The notes under the pieces were generated by a model. The model saw only the letters and a program-made list of their open reading frames with translations, did not search any database and was not told the origin of the DNA. Below, in pieces: positions 10,847 through 22,381 of a DNA stretch of 51,761 nucleotides (position 1 is the stretch's first letter; each line of letters begins with the position of its first letter). The DNA is taken from the NCBI GenBank assembly GCA_025765595.1, contig JAIVFH010000202.1, positions 1 to 51,761 on the forward strand. The letters are read 5' to 3'. The translations under genes were made by a program, and so were the position numbers. The stretch comes from Obelidium mucronatum (Eukaryota > Chytridiomycota > Chytridiomycetes > Chytridiales > Chytriomycetaceae).

Positions 10847-11404
10847 AAAATAAAAACTGAGTTTTTTCATGTTTTTCAGGAGAGGGGTTTCAAAGTTAAC
10901 GACCCTATATCCTTCCCTCAAGCACATGCCACCTGTGAGAGCGATTTAGTGTACATCTACTTCGAAATTAGAAAGTTACAGAAGAGTAAGGCTTTGCGTT
11001 GGTTGGCAAGATTGCATTGAATGGCAGGACTTTTTGCTGACAAGCTCTAACAATTTGGCAGTAGCCCCTACTGATTGCAGCTGATTGCAATATCCTGGCT
11101 GTTTTGGAATACTGTACCACTCAGAGAGAACATACAGGATTTGCTGCTTCAACTGCATCAAGGTTAGTATCCCAGGCTACTGCCAAATTGTTAGAGCTTG
11201 TCAGCAAAAAGTCCTCCTGTGGCCTGCCATTCAATGCAATCTTGCCGACCAACACAAAGCCTTACTCTTCTGTAACTTTCTAATATCGAAGTAGATGTGC
11301 ACTAAATCACTCTCACAGGTGGCATGTGCTTGAGGGAAGGATATAGGGTTTTTAACTTTGAAACCCCTCTCCTGAAAAACATAAAAAACTCAGTTTTTAT
11401 TTTT
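10847..11404. repeat. Foldback inverted repeat, arms about 220-230 bp
   Basis: The left arm 10847-11066 is repeated as reverse complement at 11175-11404. Landmarks are AATAAAAACTGAG, the block around 10885-10960 and CAATTTGGCAGTAGCC. Arms differ by small indels (for example extra bases at 11213-11222) and substitutions. The spacer of about 108 bp has no ORF. It sits just upstream of the acid phosphatase start (10774). A fossil MITE or foldback element is likely. Confidence 0.8.
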
Positions 11405-12583
11405 TGAAGCTCCAATTTAAAAGAGCCGGTTGGTCCTTTCTTTCAACTTCACAGCACACTTCATCTTTCATTCTTTCATATGAAAGTACAATTTTCTCAA
11501 CATGATTGAGTTTTCCCTTTAGATTGAACAATGAAAGGGAATATCCTTGGGACAACATATGTGTGGGTTTTTAATTGGACAGAAATGGGAGGAACGAGAA
11601 AAAGATCCATGTTGTGTTAAGGAATATGCCTCAATAAACTCACCCTTCCTCAGAATGGTGTTTCAAATACATCTTGTTACCAACGTTGGATTTATTATTC
11701 ACCCATATTCGAAATTTGTGGAAAATTTTCACCATATTTCAAATTGTATTAAAAACAGGAATACCTTCTCCAGAAACCGCAAGAAATCGCCCCATACTTC
11801 AAACACCGTTCCACTTGCACGGTGGTCAACATCAAAACCTACATGACATTCATCAAGCTGAGCACAGGAAGATTTGCAGCTTTGTCTGCTGTTTCTCTGA
11901 ATGCAAATTTGCTGTCTCAAGTCAATCAATTGACTCAAAATGGGAATTGCTGGACACAGTTGTTGCAACAAATCCATTCCACATTCTTACATTCCCACAG
12001 TTCTACCAATTGTTTCTGAAACCAAAGTTTTATGGCACCCCAAGACGCAATCAAAACTTGGAGTCAATCAAATGGCTTGCCGGCTGAGTAAATGATTTTG
12101 TTTTGTGTTCATCCTCAAACAAAACCACCCTTGCCAGGACTGAATCTGTCACAGATAATCGCACTCTATGATCCCCTGAAATCGAAATGCGCGTTACAGA
12201 TGGTTGTGAATTTGATTCTCCCAAACCAGAATTGTCCAATCACTTCAACGGAATTATTGCCCTCCACAGAGCCAGCTGAACTGTTATTTGTGTAAGTGCT
12301 CTTTCTTGTCGTACTTTGGAAGAATGAACAACTCATGCTCTTATCTTTTTGCTTGATTCAGGACGATGCCTTCAGCGTGTCCAAAGACCCAAACTCCATT
12401 GCAAAACTCTTTGGTGCTAAAGGAAATCAAGTCAAGTTCTTCACCTTCCGTAGTCAAGCAATTGACAAGACTCCAACTGCACTTAAGCAGTTTTATGACT
12501 GTTGGGTCAACCATTGGGTGTTTGACAATCTCTCGTCAGCACATCCACGAGTCCATCATTGCCACAAGAAAATAATACAACAA
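11405..12583 (+). pseudogene. Unresolved, possibly decayed coding sequence
   Basis: Several plus-strand frames look partly coding: about 11822-12018 (LSTGRFAALSAVSLNANLL), 12092-12294, and 12361-12580 after a good acceptor (TTGATTCAG) with DDAFSVSKDP. A donor GTAAGT at about 12292 would join the last two. Frames do not connect into one product and I recognise no domain, so this may be a degraded gene or element. Confidence 0.3.
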
Positions 12584-12656
12584 AGCACCGGATGGGGGTT
12601 GATCCCATGACCTCGGGATTTGCAGTCCTACGCTCTACCACTGAGCTACCAGTGCT
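12584..12656 (-). tRNA. tRNA-Cys (GCA)
   Basis: The minus strand folds as a cloverleaf: acceptor AGCACTG/CGGTGCT, D arm with GCTCAGTGGTAGAGC, anticodon loop CTGCAAA (GCA), and T stem ATGGG/CCCAT. The T loop reads ATCAACC rather than TTC. No intron. Confidence 0.85.
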
Positions 12657-12910
12657 TCATTTTTACATTAGTGTTATTTATGGTTTTTTTTAATGTAAAA
12701 AGCAAATGTCCCAAACAAAAGCATCTGTTTTTTGAATAGCCACACCGCCATTCGTGACAGCCAACTTACTCAATCCAATCTTTTCTCTTGCTTAACAATT
12801 GACCAACGCCTCTTTTCCACCTGCAATCAAAAAGTCGGCATGTACCGTTTTTCCTTGGGATTCGATTGTTTTGATTGACTGAACATCTTAATCAACTAAG
12901 AACGACAAAA

Positions 12911-12984
12911 TGCTCCATACAGAGATCGAACCTGTGACCTTGGCGTTATTAGCACCACGCTCTAACCAACTGAGCTAATGGAGA
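12911..12984 (-). tRNA. tRNA-Ile (AAT)
   Basis: The minus strand shows a D arm GCTCAGTTGGTTAGAGC, anticodon loop CTAATAA (AAT) and T loop with GTTCGAT. The acceptor is TCTCCAT/ATGGAGC, with a mismatch only at its first pair, so function is likely but not certain. No intron. Confidence 0.8.
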
Positions 12985-13822
12985 CATTGAAGCAGAAAAC
13001 AAAAATAATATATGTGAGATGCGGTAGCTCTACTCACCATCCTTTTACTGTCAAACCATTAAAGATCAATGAAGGTCCCATGATTGTTCTTCATGTTGAG
13101 TTGTATTGTATCAAAGGCTTCATTGGTTCTCAAAGGGCGTTAACCAATATTGGAGTGTGGGGGGAAAATAATAAACTTAAATCACTCACGTTTCAAATCA
13201 GGAGTCTCTACAACCTTCATTCTGAGGAGGGCGCAATCTGATTGGCCAAGCCAACCAACTTCTCCTTACTTTGAGCTGAGGATATTAAATGTGAACTAAC
13301 TGTGATTATGTACTTTTGTGGTTTTGGCCCCTTAACAGTTTTCCCTTTTCCTTTTTTGATAACCAACACAACTGACAACCTGTACATCATCCACTGAAAT
13401 ACCTTAAACCGGGTAGGTTACTTGACTCTTGCTGGACGGACTGTTCTGGGGCTAGATTTTACTCACTGTCAACTTAGATGATTAGTTGCAGCAATGGTGG
13501 CTCTGTTTGTCAGCAAACTCTGGATTCCCCGTCCAAACAAACAAGCTGCTGCTGATCTTGCATTTGCCACTAAGTTTGGGACTGAAACAAACTTCTGACT
13601 CTTTGCTTGTCATCACTTATCAGTATTTGAGTTAACACACATACTGGCTGCCAGCTCTTGCCACCAGTTTTGCGTTTGCATTCCCCCTCGCTGTTCAGTC
13701 AGATTTTCTTTGTAACGCTTTCATCTATGTAGGTAAGAATTAGTTTTGATTTTAGAAAAGGCGTGAGAAAGGCGTGAGTGGTCTTTATTCTTAAAGCGTT
13801 ATCAGCACCAACAAACAACGCA
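12985..13822. other. No gene assigned
   Basis: Short frames only, for example 12978-13241 (+). No domain, tRNA or repeat recognised. Confidence 0.4.
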
Positions 13823-14818
13823 ATGCTTGCCAAGTACGGCCAACCAAAGGAGTCTAACAAACTCAACAAGTCAAACTACATCACGTATTTCCTTGAGTAG
13901 TACCAAGAAATTTAAAAGGTCTTAGGCAATATTGGCCTTCCTCCTGGCTCTGCGCTCTCCCAACTCACTCCAAACAACGCTGACTCCTTCCCTGTCAACA
14001 AATTTATGACAGTGCATGTTTCTCAGGCAAAAATTTACGGTCTCAATGATTTAGTTGAAGGCGCTATTGCTCAAAGATTCAACGGTAACCCTAAACTGCT
14101 AAAAGTGGTTTAATCCAGGACTACACAGACATACCTTCATGTACAGTCTTTAAGTCATCAGCGGGAATTGATGAAGACATTGTTTCTGGTTACAACGTCA
14201 CTGCCAAGTCTCCCATCAATCAAATATTGCCAAGAATATTCTTCAGTTGTTATGTCTCCAAACAAAAACCCCCTTTCCTCCAAGATATCTCTCATTCTCC
14301 CGGACCTCAACTATTCCGCCATCAGCAATGGAGAATTGTGCACTGAATTTCATGCCAATAACATTGAAACCTTCTTCACTGGACTCACTTGCCAGATCCA
14401 TGAAAGCCTTGATTTTCTCAAAAGTAAAAGACCCTCTGGACTTTTTTATGGAAGTCTTGGCAATTGTCTCGGAAGATGAAATTGGTTTGCGTGGCCGCAG
14501 TGCGCACAAGGAATTATTTGAAAGTGGTGTAAGTAAATCATTGTCACCAGTATACATTGAAAGGCCAAGCTACCAAAATTTTATCAAAACCTCTTGCTGC
14601 CTTGAGTACTAGTGGAGTAACTGGAACCGCTATTGATCATAGACCAAATGACAAAGAAGGTACCACTCCAGAGACGCTTCAAAATCACTTCAATGGGTCC
14701 AAGCAGTTGGTCTTTGCAAAAAGCGCGCGTGGAAAGCCAATTGCTGACTTTGGACAAACAAAATTAATTATTCATTGTGCTTTCGGATCACAAAAGCATC
14801 TAACACAGCCACTCTGCT
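13823..14818 (+). pseudogene. Degenerate multi-exon gene of unknown family
   Basis: A frame from 13823 reads MLAKYGQPKESNKLNKSNY, continues past stops near 13898 and 13913, then QLTPNNADSFPVNKF and LNDLVEGAIAQRFN. After a possible short intron (about 14085-14116) it resumes as DYTDIPSCTVFKSSAGIDED. Later pieces are SEDEIGLRGRSAHKELFESG (ends at donor GTAAGT, about 14530) and ATKILSKPLAALSTSGVTG, in frames that splice in part. In-frame stops suggest a pseudogene or decayed transposon. No domain recognised. Confidence 0.35.
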
Positions 14819-14882
14819 AAAAAATTTGTCCACCTGCAAGCGGTCTTCTATACACAAAGCATTGCACCAGATGCTATACTGA

Positions 14883-16125
14883 ACGGTAGCCACGTACTAT
14901 AGCGAGCGGCACTCCCGATTCGGACCCTATTCGGACTCCTATTGGGAAAACGATTCGGAGTCCGATTAGGGCCCGATTCGGGTCCAAATCAGAGTCCGAA
15001 TCGGACTAGGCTGTCCATTAGGCCTAACGGCACTCTAAATAGACTCCAATTGAGCTCCAAATGCGCTTTCAATTGGATTTACAGCTCCTAACGGCGTTTT
15101 CAGCCCATCGCTAATAGCGTGTTGATAGTCCTAGTCGGAAAGCTAGTCAAACGCGGCTAGGGGTCCTACTAGGATCCCCGTTAGGACTCCAAATCTCAAA
15201 ACTTTGGGCATCTGGTTGGGTTTGCCATCAGAAAATTTTTCTGAGCCTTCATCCTGAAATTTTTGGCAGAAAATTTCACTCAAATGGAAAAAGTTGTTGC
15301 CCAGTGCCCTTAATACAAACTTGTGTCTCACATGTAACAAATCATTATTATTCCATTGTTATTTCTGTTTGACTGAGCTACCTTTTGAATTCAAATCAAG
15401 TTAATTAATTCTTCAGAATTCACAATCAGGAATTTATTCACTACAAAATAAGTAGTTATGTTTGCATGCAATCAAGAATTAATATAAGTTGACATAGTGC
15501 AGTTTTGAAATGGCAGTGGCTTTGAAGATGATCTGGTGAGGCAAAATTTTCTCTCTCAGGCACGTATTAAAATTGTTAATAAACAGGGTGAAAAATTGAT
15601 GATGGGAAAAAAATTTGCCATGAAATTTTAATGGGGATGGCAATATGTACAAGTGCAGAGTTGAGAAAATTTTCATTGGATCATTATGTTAAGTGAAAAA
15701 TTCTCATAGTTTATATTGCAATAGAAGAGATTTCTGCAGTTAAGTTGCTTTAGTCTGCATTGTGCAGCGGAATAATTTGTTCTTGGTTGTTTTATGTTCA
15801 TGGGTGCGAAGGGTCATTATCCGGGGAAAACTCCCCATTAGGGCTCCTAATGACCCTATTAGGGCTCCTAATGGGTCCAATTGGTTTGCTATTAGGAATG
15901 AAAAATGCTAGTAGCGCTCCTATCAGGAGCAAAAAATCCAATTAGGAGCAATGAAAAAATGCGTTTTTTTCAATCAGAATTCCTATTGGAGCTCCAATTG
16001 GGGCCAAATAGGCTCCGAATTGCTCTCAGTCCGATTCGGATCCGATTAGGAGTCCGAATCAGACCCCAAATAGGGCCCGAATCGGACCCCGAATTGCGCG
16101 TGCCGCTCGGACCCCGGGCTGCCGT
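14883..16125. mobile_element. Non-autonomous element with repeat-filled ends
   Basis: The ends are inverted: ACGGTAGCC...CGAGCGGCAC at 14883-14911 and, on the other strand, ACGGCAGCC...CGAGCGGCAC at 16125-16097. Inside each end lie 200-300 bp of shuffled short motifs (TCCGATTCGG, GGGCCCGATTCGG, GGCTCCTAAT, AATTGGAGC) in both orientations: about 14910-15190 and 15800-16100. The 600-bp centre (15200-15795) is AT-rich with no supported ORF. Length 1243 bp. Repetitive subterminal regions of this kind are common binding sites for DNA transposases. Flanks show TATAC on both sides, so the exact target duplication is unclear. Confidence 0.65.
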
Positions 16126-16442
16126 ATACAAGGCAAAGTGAAAATTTTTTGGACCACAAGCGAGTAAACCCAACGTCGTCTAATTCATAATAGAAAGTCT
16201 TCTTTATGTTTAAGTAGTTGTTTATTCAATAAATAGTTATCTCTAAGCTAGTAGTATTCAGAAAAAGGAAGTTTGGTGGGATCGTTGTGCGCAATGATCA
16301 AGTCCTCAGATGTGACAGCCTGCACCAAAATTGCTTTCAAAAGCGGATTTCAGGCATCTTTTGTGCAGAGTTTATTTTGAGGATTCTCGCTATTGTTTGA
16401 ATTCAGCACCGTCAGACGGTGTTATTGTTCCACAAACAAAAG

Positions 16443-17375
16443 ATGTCAAAAGACCAAGACGCAAGCAAAGCCAGGGAGTAAGCGAATCCTCTTAAGTGAG
16501 ACTAACAAAACGTTAGACGTTGATAGAGATAGGTCAGTTGAACAAAAGAACTCTGGACGCAAAGTTTTTACCGTTTGTGAACAAGCGCGCCTTGCTGTAC
16601 ACCTGGACTTCCCGATTGTCTTAACAACACTGAAAAAAACTGTCGAGTCTTTTCAGTTTCTTACAGACGATGACCTCGCAGCTCTGGCTGGACAAGTGGG
16701 GTTTGGTGTCAGGTTTCCTGACAAAAAAGAGCTGGACCTTGACATAGCAAGAAAACTAATGCCGCTATTCATCTACGGTAATGTTTCATTTGACTTTAAG
16801 TGTATATGCATTGCTAAAGCTCTGTTTTTTGCTGTTATAGATTGCAAGAATGTGAACAATATGTTCAAGGTGCGTTTTACCACACAGCTGTACCCAGAAC
16901 CCAGCAAAACCAACGTGGATGGATCAAAAAACGCGGAGCGCTGGCACAGGGTCCCACTGCGGGAGTCGCGGATCAACCTGCAGGAAGTGATCCGGCATGA
17001 AGTTCGAGGGAGCAACGGCAACGCGAAGATGGGAGTGAAAGTGGCTTAATTCTCCACATTTCCGATGACGAAGAAAAGGAAAGCAACGATGATGTTGTAA
17101 TTGTTGGTCCAACGATTGCAGGTATGTTTCTTTATTTTTAATGTCCAAGACTAAGCCCCAAGCATCACCAATGCCAGCCAAACAGCCTGCGCCCAAAACC
17201 TACAGGCACCCTGCTCTACTAAACGGGATGAGACTGCTACAGAAAGGTGAAGAAGACGTAAGTGTACTGAAAAGTTTCTTTCTTCAATTTTAATCTTTTT
17301 AAATCACACAACAGGGTCTGTGAGTCCAACCAAAACAATTGCGCTGACGATGATTGCATCCTCAAGCAAATCTGA
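16443..17375 (+). CDS. Unrecognised multi-exon gene, 3' end uncertain
   Basis: Exon 16443-16477 (MSKDQDASKAR), exon 16527-16777 and exon 16841 onward join in frame. The first intron (49 nt) has a GACTAAC branch site. The product includes KVFTVCEQARLAVHLDFPIV and FLTDDDLAALAGQVGFGV, which look genuinely coding. The frame then stops at 17049, while an overlapping frame continues with an acidic stretch (HISDDEEKESNDDVVIVG) to a donor at about 17121. Two further exon-like pieces reach TGA at 17373. A frameshift or unseen intron near 17000 must be assumed to join them, so it may be a pseudogene. No known domain. Confidence 0.45.
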
Positions 17376-17485
17376 TAGACAGGACGCTCGCAACAATGAC
17401 AAAGATGACAAAGACAAACAAGTGTCACAGTTGTCTGGCTCTTGCCGTAGCTGCATTAGTGATACACAGCCTTTTCCTGTGTCCC

Positions 17486-17655
17486 CACAGCGAGCCGGAC
17501 CTCGCGAGCCGCTAACGGGCCGCTTAGCAGGCCGCTCGCAACCTGTGGGCAACCCGCGCGCGAGCCGCTAACCTGTGAAAAGCCAGCCGCGTCGCAGTTA
17601 GTTCACAGGCCGCAAGCCAGTTGACAGCCAGTGGAGAGCTAGTTGAAAGCTAGTC
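17486..17655 (-). mobile_element. GC-rich element fragment (copy 1 of 3)
   Basis: GC-rich sequence made of variants of AGCGGCCCGYWAGCGGC and GCCGCAAGCCAG. On the minus strand it ends CTCGCGAGGTCCGGCTCGCT, which matches the ends of the copies at 24355-24405 and 43853-44050. It abuts the 3' end of a LINE. No coding potential. Confidence 0.55.
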
Positions 17656-19438
17656 CTTTTTTTTGTTTGATGTGGATGTATTTTGTAATAAACACCTTGC
17701 CGAACTACTATTCCTCCCCCATTCCTGAAGCAGTATAATAAGACCCGACTCCACATTCTGGCTTGTGGGGACCGCTAGCGCCCCAACCCCCCTTGTAGAC
17801 CACCCGTCCACTTCCACCTGTAACGTCTCCCCCCTCCCATCCCCCAGCTCGCCAGGAGCTACCACGTTAGAGACCATCTGGGGGCCTCATTAAAAAACCC
17901 CTGTGGGAAAAAAGAGAGCCCCCATCCAGCCTCCCCTCCTCCCCCATTCCCTCCCCTTCTTAGATTCTTGTTCCTTGGCTTGACAGTCCCCCCCATGTTG
18001 GGCTTGTTCCTGTGGCTGGTTTTTGGTGGCTTGGGCTTGGAGGTTCCTCTTCCTCAGGTTCGTTTGGTATTCCCAATCTTTGCCTTTCTTTTGCTATCTC
18101 TTGGCTTATTTGGTCCAGTGTCATTTTGCCTTTTCTTAGTTCCTTGAATGCCCTATCTTTGTATTCTTGTAGTTCTTCAATTTTCCTCTTTGTTGTTCTC
18201 TCTCCCTTCCTTTTCCCGTCTTGAGTTATTTCTTCTTCAATTTCTGGTGCACCCTGTTTTTGGGCTTTTTCCACGGGTTCCTGGTTCTTCCTGGGTTTGT
18301 ATTCAAATTCCTTGTTTTTGGTGTATGCATTCATGTATTTACTCGCCGTTGATGTCCAGCCTGGTCGTATCTTCCTAATTCCTTTTTGGTCTTCCATTAG
18401 AGTTTTGATTGCCCTTTTGATTCTCCCCATTCTTCCTGAGCACTCGTGGTTCCCCGTTGGGTTCCATTCTCCTTCGCATAGTTGGCATATTGTTCCATTT
18501 TTGATTTTTGTGTTTTTGGTTGTCCTTGATCCATTGTTTTCCATGGTTTTGTTCCTAGGCCCCTCTTTAGTGGGGCCTTCCTCCTTCCTCCTTGCCTTGG
18601 CCTTTTTGGTGATTCCGCATGTAAGCTCAAATTCAATTGTCCTTTCATTGCGGTACTTCCATATTTTTTCCTTTACTTTGTATCTTAGGTCCTTCCAGGT
18701 TTGTATTATAATTCTCCTTACGCATTCAGCCTTCTGGACTCCACATTTTTTAATGCATTCATGTGTTACCTCTGGTATTAGTCCATATCTTGCAACCTGT
18801 TCGAAGGTGAAGGTATCTGTCTTCATGTTAATTATGTCTCCCTCTTCCTCTATGTGCTGCTGAGTTAGTGGTCTTCCCATCCACTTTCTGAACCATTTAG
18901 CTAGCTTTTGTCTGATTTCGTCTTTTGTAAGGTTCTGCTCTTTTTCCATTCTTCCTTCTGGGTTGCTCTTGGGTAATCTTGATCCAACTTCCTCCAGGCT
19001 ATTAGGCTGCTGGTGTTTCCCTTTGTTTCCTTTTTGGCCTTCCTCCTCAATTTTTGTACATAGTGTTTCTATGAAGTTGTTCATGATTTCTTCTCTGATC
19101 TCCTGCATTACTGGGCAGTTCCATGTCCATGATACTATATCTTGTTTCTTTGCTTGGCTCAGTAAGTTTGCTGTCGATTTTTCGGTTGCAAATGGGTTCA
19201 GAGTTTCTCTGGCTAACTTCATCGGTCTTGTGGGGTCACCTGTTGCATCAGTTTCTTGAAGTAATTGCGTGATGGTAGTGAACCATTTCTCCTTTCCTGC
19301 TTTGAAGCCTGGATATCTGATTGCCATTTCCTGTTGGCTAAGTATTATTTCGCTGTTCCTACATAGGATTTGTTCTACAAATAGGATATTCCATTTCTTG
19401 AGGTATGGTTTGCTTTAATTGTATATTGCCCAGTTGTG
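17656..19438 (-). mobile_element. LINE copy a, 5'-truncated and internally deleted
   Basis: The 3' end is marked by a T-run at 17656-17664 on the plus strand, i.e. poly(A) of the element, preceded by a conserved 3' region with GTTTATTACAAAATACATCC. That 3' region (17670-17950) closely matches 37310-37610. The 5' end is at about 19438 (element sequence starts ACAACTGGGCAAT), so the RT domain is missing. Compared with the copy at 26395-30376, the RNase H domain is also gone: SQAKKQDIVSWT joins directly to WNCPVMQEIREE. No clear target duplication seen. Confidence 0.8.
17960..19327 (-). pseudogene. LINE ORF remnant (455 codons, RT and RNase H missing)
   Basis: An open frame survives the deletion. 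It keeps the segment starting MAIRYPGFKAGKEKW, then the fused WNCPVMQEI, the WFRKWMGRPLTQQ block, and a C-terminal zinc motif (ICQLCEGEWNPTGNHEC). A charged, probably coiled-coil tail follows (KRKIEELQEYKDRAFKELRK) and a Pro/Ser end. Lacking RT and RNase H it cannot move itself. Whether the open frame has any role is unknown. Confidence 0.75.
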
Positions 19439-19439
19439 T

Positions 19440-21683
19440 CCCTTCCACATTACAACGAAACACTGCTCCGTGATTCTGCAACATGCATTTAACAGACACT
19501 ATCTTTTTCACCTCTGGTTCTTCTTCTTCATCTCTTCTCAAAAGGTGGATGACACGTCGCTTCTTTTTGCGATGAGCGTGCACTTCTTCTTCTTCATCCA
19601 CCATTTCCTCATCATCCTCAACTTCATCTTCCTCCGCATCTATGTTCTCTACACGACGCTTCTTTCTGTGTACAACTGGCTCCACCACCTCAATTTCATC
19701 ATCATCATCTTCAACACAATTGCTTGAACCTTCTTTCTTTGCTGGACTGGTACCTCCCGCTCCTCCTCATCCGCCTCCTCCTCCTGCCCCTCCTGCTTCT
19801 CCTCCTCTTCTTCTGCATCAAGCTCATTTTTTCCACCATCAACATCTCCAATTTCATCAGCTTCAGACGCATTGTCAAGTGGTGTTAACTCACTTTCTGA
19901 ATTGTCAGCATCTGTCGACTTTCTGTGAGTTTCTGCCCAAGCCTTTAGGGTAGCCTTGAGATTAGCAATGCTATCAGCAACTGTGGGAGATACCACCGTA
20001 GAAGCCTGAGATTCGAGAACAGACATTGACTTGGATAAAGCAGTCTTGGAGGCACCAGCAGATCTTGGCTTGAGGACAGCTGTTTTTGGCACTGGCTTGT
20101 AACTGGAATCAGCTGTCTTGTCTGCTGTCTTGGGAGCTGGAGTTGCCTTGGGAGCTGGCATTGCCTTGAACACTTTGGAAGCTGAAGTAGCCATGGGAAC
20201 AGTAGTGGCCTTGGAACCAGAAGTGGTACTCTTTGGGGAACCAGATTGAGAAGCAGGAGTAGTATTTGTAGCAGTGCTGGGAACTGTAGTGGCCTTGGGA
20301 TCTGTAGTAGCCTTGGAAGCAGAGCTGGTCAAAGTCTTGGGGGAAACAGACGGGGGACCAGAAGCAATCTTGCCAGCACCAGGAGTAGTCTTAGCAGAAC
20401 CAGGAGGAGCTGGAGTAGGATTAGCCTTTGAAGAACTTGGAGAAGTATGAGCAGCAATCGTGGAATTGGAAGAAGAACCAGCTTGCTTGGATGGAGTTCC
20501 TATCACATAATTAAATAAAATATTTGTAATTCAATCAAAAAAATAAGACTATAAATACCCAAACCAATTGGATCATCAGATCCCAAGAGTGGAAATGAAA
20601 TTTTAGACTTGATGGCTCTTCTAGGCTCGTTTTCTGCAGCAGAGCCTGGAAGCTGGCTGATAGGAGGAATATCAGGTTCACTATCAGACCTAACCTCATT
20701 AGCAGCCTGTTGTCTTGCGGCACAAGCAGTAGCCTTCTTGGGGTTGCATTGGTGTCTGCAGGAGTAGGAGCAAAAACAACATGGTACTTGTTGTTTGAAA
20801 CTTTTCGAGCTAAAAGATAAAAAACTAATAAAAAGGGTTAGATTATTAGGAGGGAGGATGGCTGTAATTGTGCTCCTAATCACGCTCCAAATTGTTTCCT
20901 AATCGCGCACCGAATCGTTTCCTAGTTGCGCACCGAATTGTTTCCTAGTCGCGCACCGAATCGTTTCCTAATTGCGCACCGAATCCGCTCCTAATCGTGC
21001 TCCTAATTGTGCTCCTAATTGTTCTCCGAATCGGATCGCGAATCGGATCGCGAATCGGAGACAAATAGCGCATCACAGCACAATGAATCAGACTCACCAT
21101 ATATGTATCTCGCCAGCGCCGTTATGCATTCCTCATCATTTTCGGAACGATTTCCATCTATATCCACGATCCCACTGAAGCAGAGGTCCTCCAGTGCTGT
21201 TAAATCCTGGTTTGTGTCTTTGATCCACTTGTACACTTCTGCCTGGGATTTGTTCTTCAGCCCAGGGATGTGGACTGTACATTTGGTTTTATCCAAAAAC
21301 ACTAGCTTGAATGTGTTGTTGGAGTTGATGTATCTGTTGTGGTTGGGAGTGGTGTGTCAGCAATCACCTGTCAAACACAAACAAATAAACCCTAACCTCA
21401 ACATCTTCTCCAATGCCTCAGTGGCCTCTTCTACAAGCTCTTTAGGAGACCCTTTGGTTTCCATGACTCTTTGGTGCAGGTCAGGACAGAGTTCTTTGGT
21501 GACTTCTCGCAGATCACTCCACAAGATGAAGATGGTCTTCTTGTCATCCAAGGTCTTGTAAGGAGCCTGTTTCCACAAGCCATTCTTGATCTCATGGAAA
21601 GAGAACTGGATGGATAGTCTGTTCGGGTTGTTGCTGACTCTGAGGGATGGCAGTGTACCTGGCAGTGGTGGTGGTGATTGCAT
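19440..21683 (-). CDS. Unrecognised gene, 3' end cut by LINE copy a
   Basis: Exons 21683-21397, 21333-21098, 20809-20559 and 20499-19650 are seen on the minus strand. Exon 1 (FSFHEIKNGLWKQAPYKTL) joins exon 2 (YINSNNTFKLVFLDKTKCTV) in frame across a 63-nt intron. Exon 3 is Cys-rich (CCFCSYSCRHQC) and then acidic; the join of exons 2 and 3 is one base out, so an extra intron or error lies there. Exon 4 is a long Ala/Thr/Ser/Pro/Lys region (KATPAPKTADKTADSSYKP) followed by acidic runs. A second frame, 19688-19440, continues with acidic and KRR-type basic motifs. Sequence then passes into the LINE, so the original C-terminus is lost. Nuclear localisation is suggested only by composition. No family recognised. 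Confidence 0.5.
20865..21070. repeat. Short-motif array inside an intron
   Basis: About eight irregular units of the type CGCACCGAATCGTTTCCTAAT, then GCTCCTAATTGT and GGATCGCGAATC, fill most of a 288-nt intron (20810-21097). Motifs match the subterminal regions of the element at 14883-16125 (CTCCTAAT, TCCGAATCGGA), so this is probably an end fragment of a related element. Confidence 0.65.
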
Positions 21684-21734
21684 GTGGAAAAAACTTTGCC
21701 GAAAAAAATGAAAATCCCTGCCTCACATGTCAAG

Positions 21735-21955
21735 ATGGGAGCTCAGCTGGCAGAACAGTTCCCAGCCTTCCAAGCTGAGTTTTCAATCTACGGCAGTTTT
21801 GAAAAGACTTACAACAAGACACTCCGTTTGCGGGAATTCATTCAGCTTATTGCTACTTCTTTTGGATTTCCCATCCTAGCCAAACAAACTGCAGAGGCTG
21901 TGTTTGATTCAAGAATTCACGAAACAATTACCCCAAATGTAGTAAATAAGCAATT
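21735..21955 (+). pseudogene. ORF fragment of unknown origin
   Basis: The plus frame reads MGAQLAEQFPAFQAEFSIYG and continues with RLREFIQLIATSFGFPILAK, which looks coding. It overlaps no recognised domain and runs into the KDZ module at about 21955. It may be an exon of a gene broken by that insertion. Confidence 0.35.
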
Positions 21956-21959
21956 TAGT

Positions 21960-22381
21960 ATTTACCATGCAAGAAAATACCAACAGAAGGACAGATGGCA
22001 GGTGCTATCCGCAAAAGGTATGGTGACGTAGTACTGCTCATTGATCTTGAGGAACCCAACTGACAGGATTGTTTCAAGCGGATACATCTCTATCAACTGC
22101 TTCTGTTTGTGAATCCACATTGTACTACATGCGGCATTCAGTGCAGTTGCCCTTGAACAGCAACGCGTGGTATGGGCCTTCCATCCCCAACACCACTACT
22201 TGTGTGCTGCTGAAAGTCAAGTTTTTGGTGCACCTGTGGCATTGCAAGAATGGAGCCACAAGGACAGATTGCTGGCCGGTTTCCAGATTGACCGCGTCCA
22301 TGCCTGGGCACTGGAATACTCTGTCAGCCAAGGTAAATACTGTTTCATTGGTCAAGGAAAACTGCTTGGAGATGTGATCAC
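21960..22381 (-). pseudogene. CxC5-like N-terminal part of KDZ gene, copy A
   Basis: The frame at 22355-22125 matches copy B: ADRVFQCPGMDAVN, the CxC pair CHRCTKNLTF and CTECRM, and VVVLGMEGPYH. Downstream codons (to about 21960) are recognisable at the DNA level but frameshifted. The upstream part was lost in the deletion. Non-functional. Confidence 0.7.
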
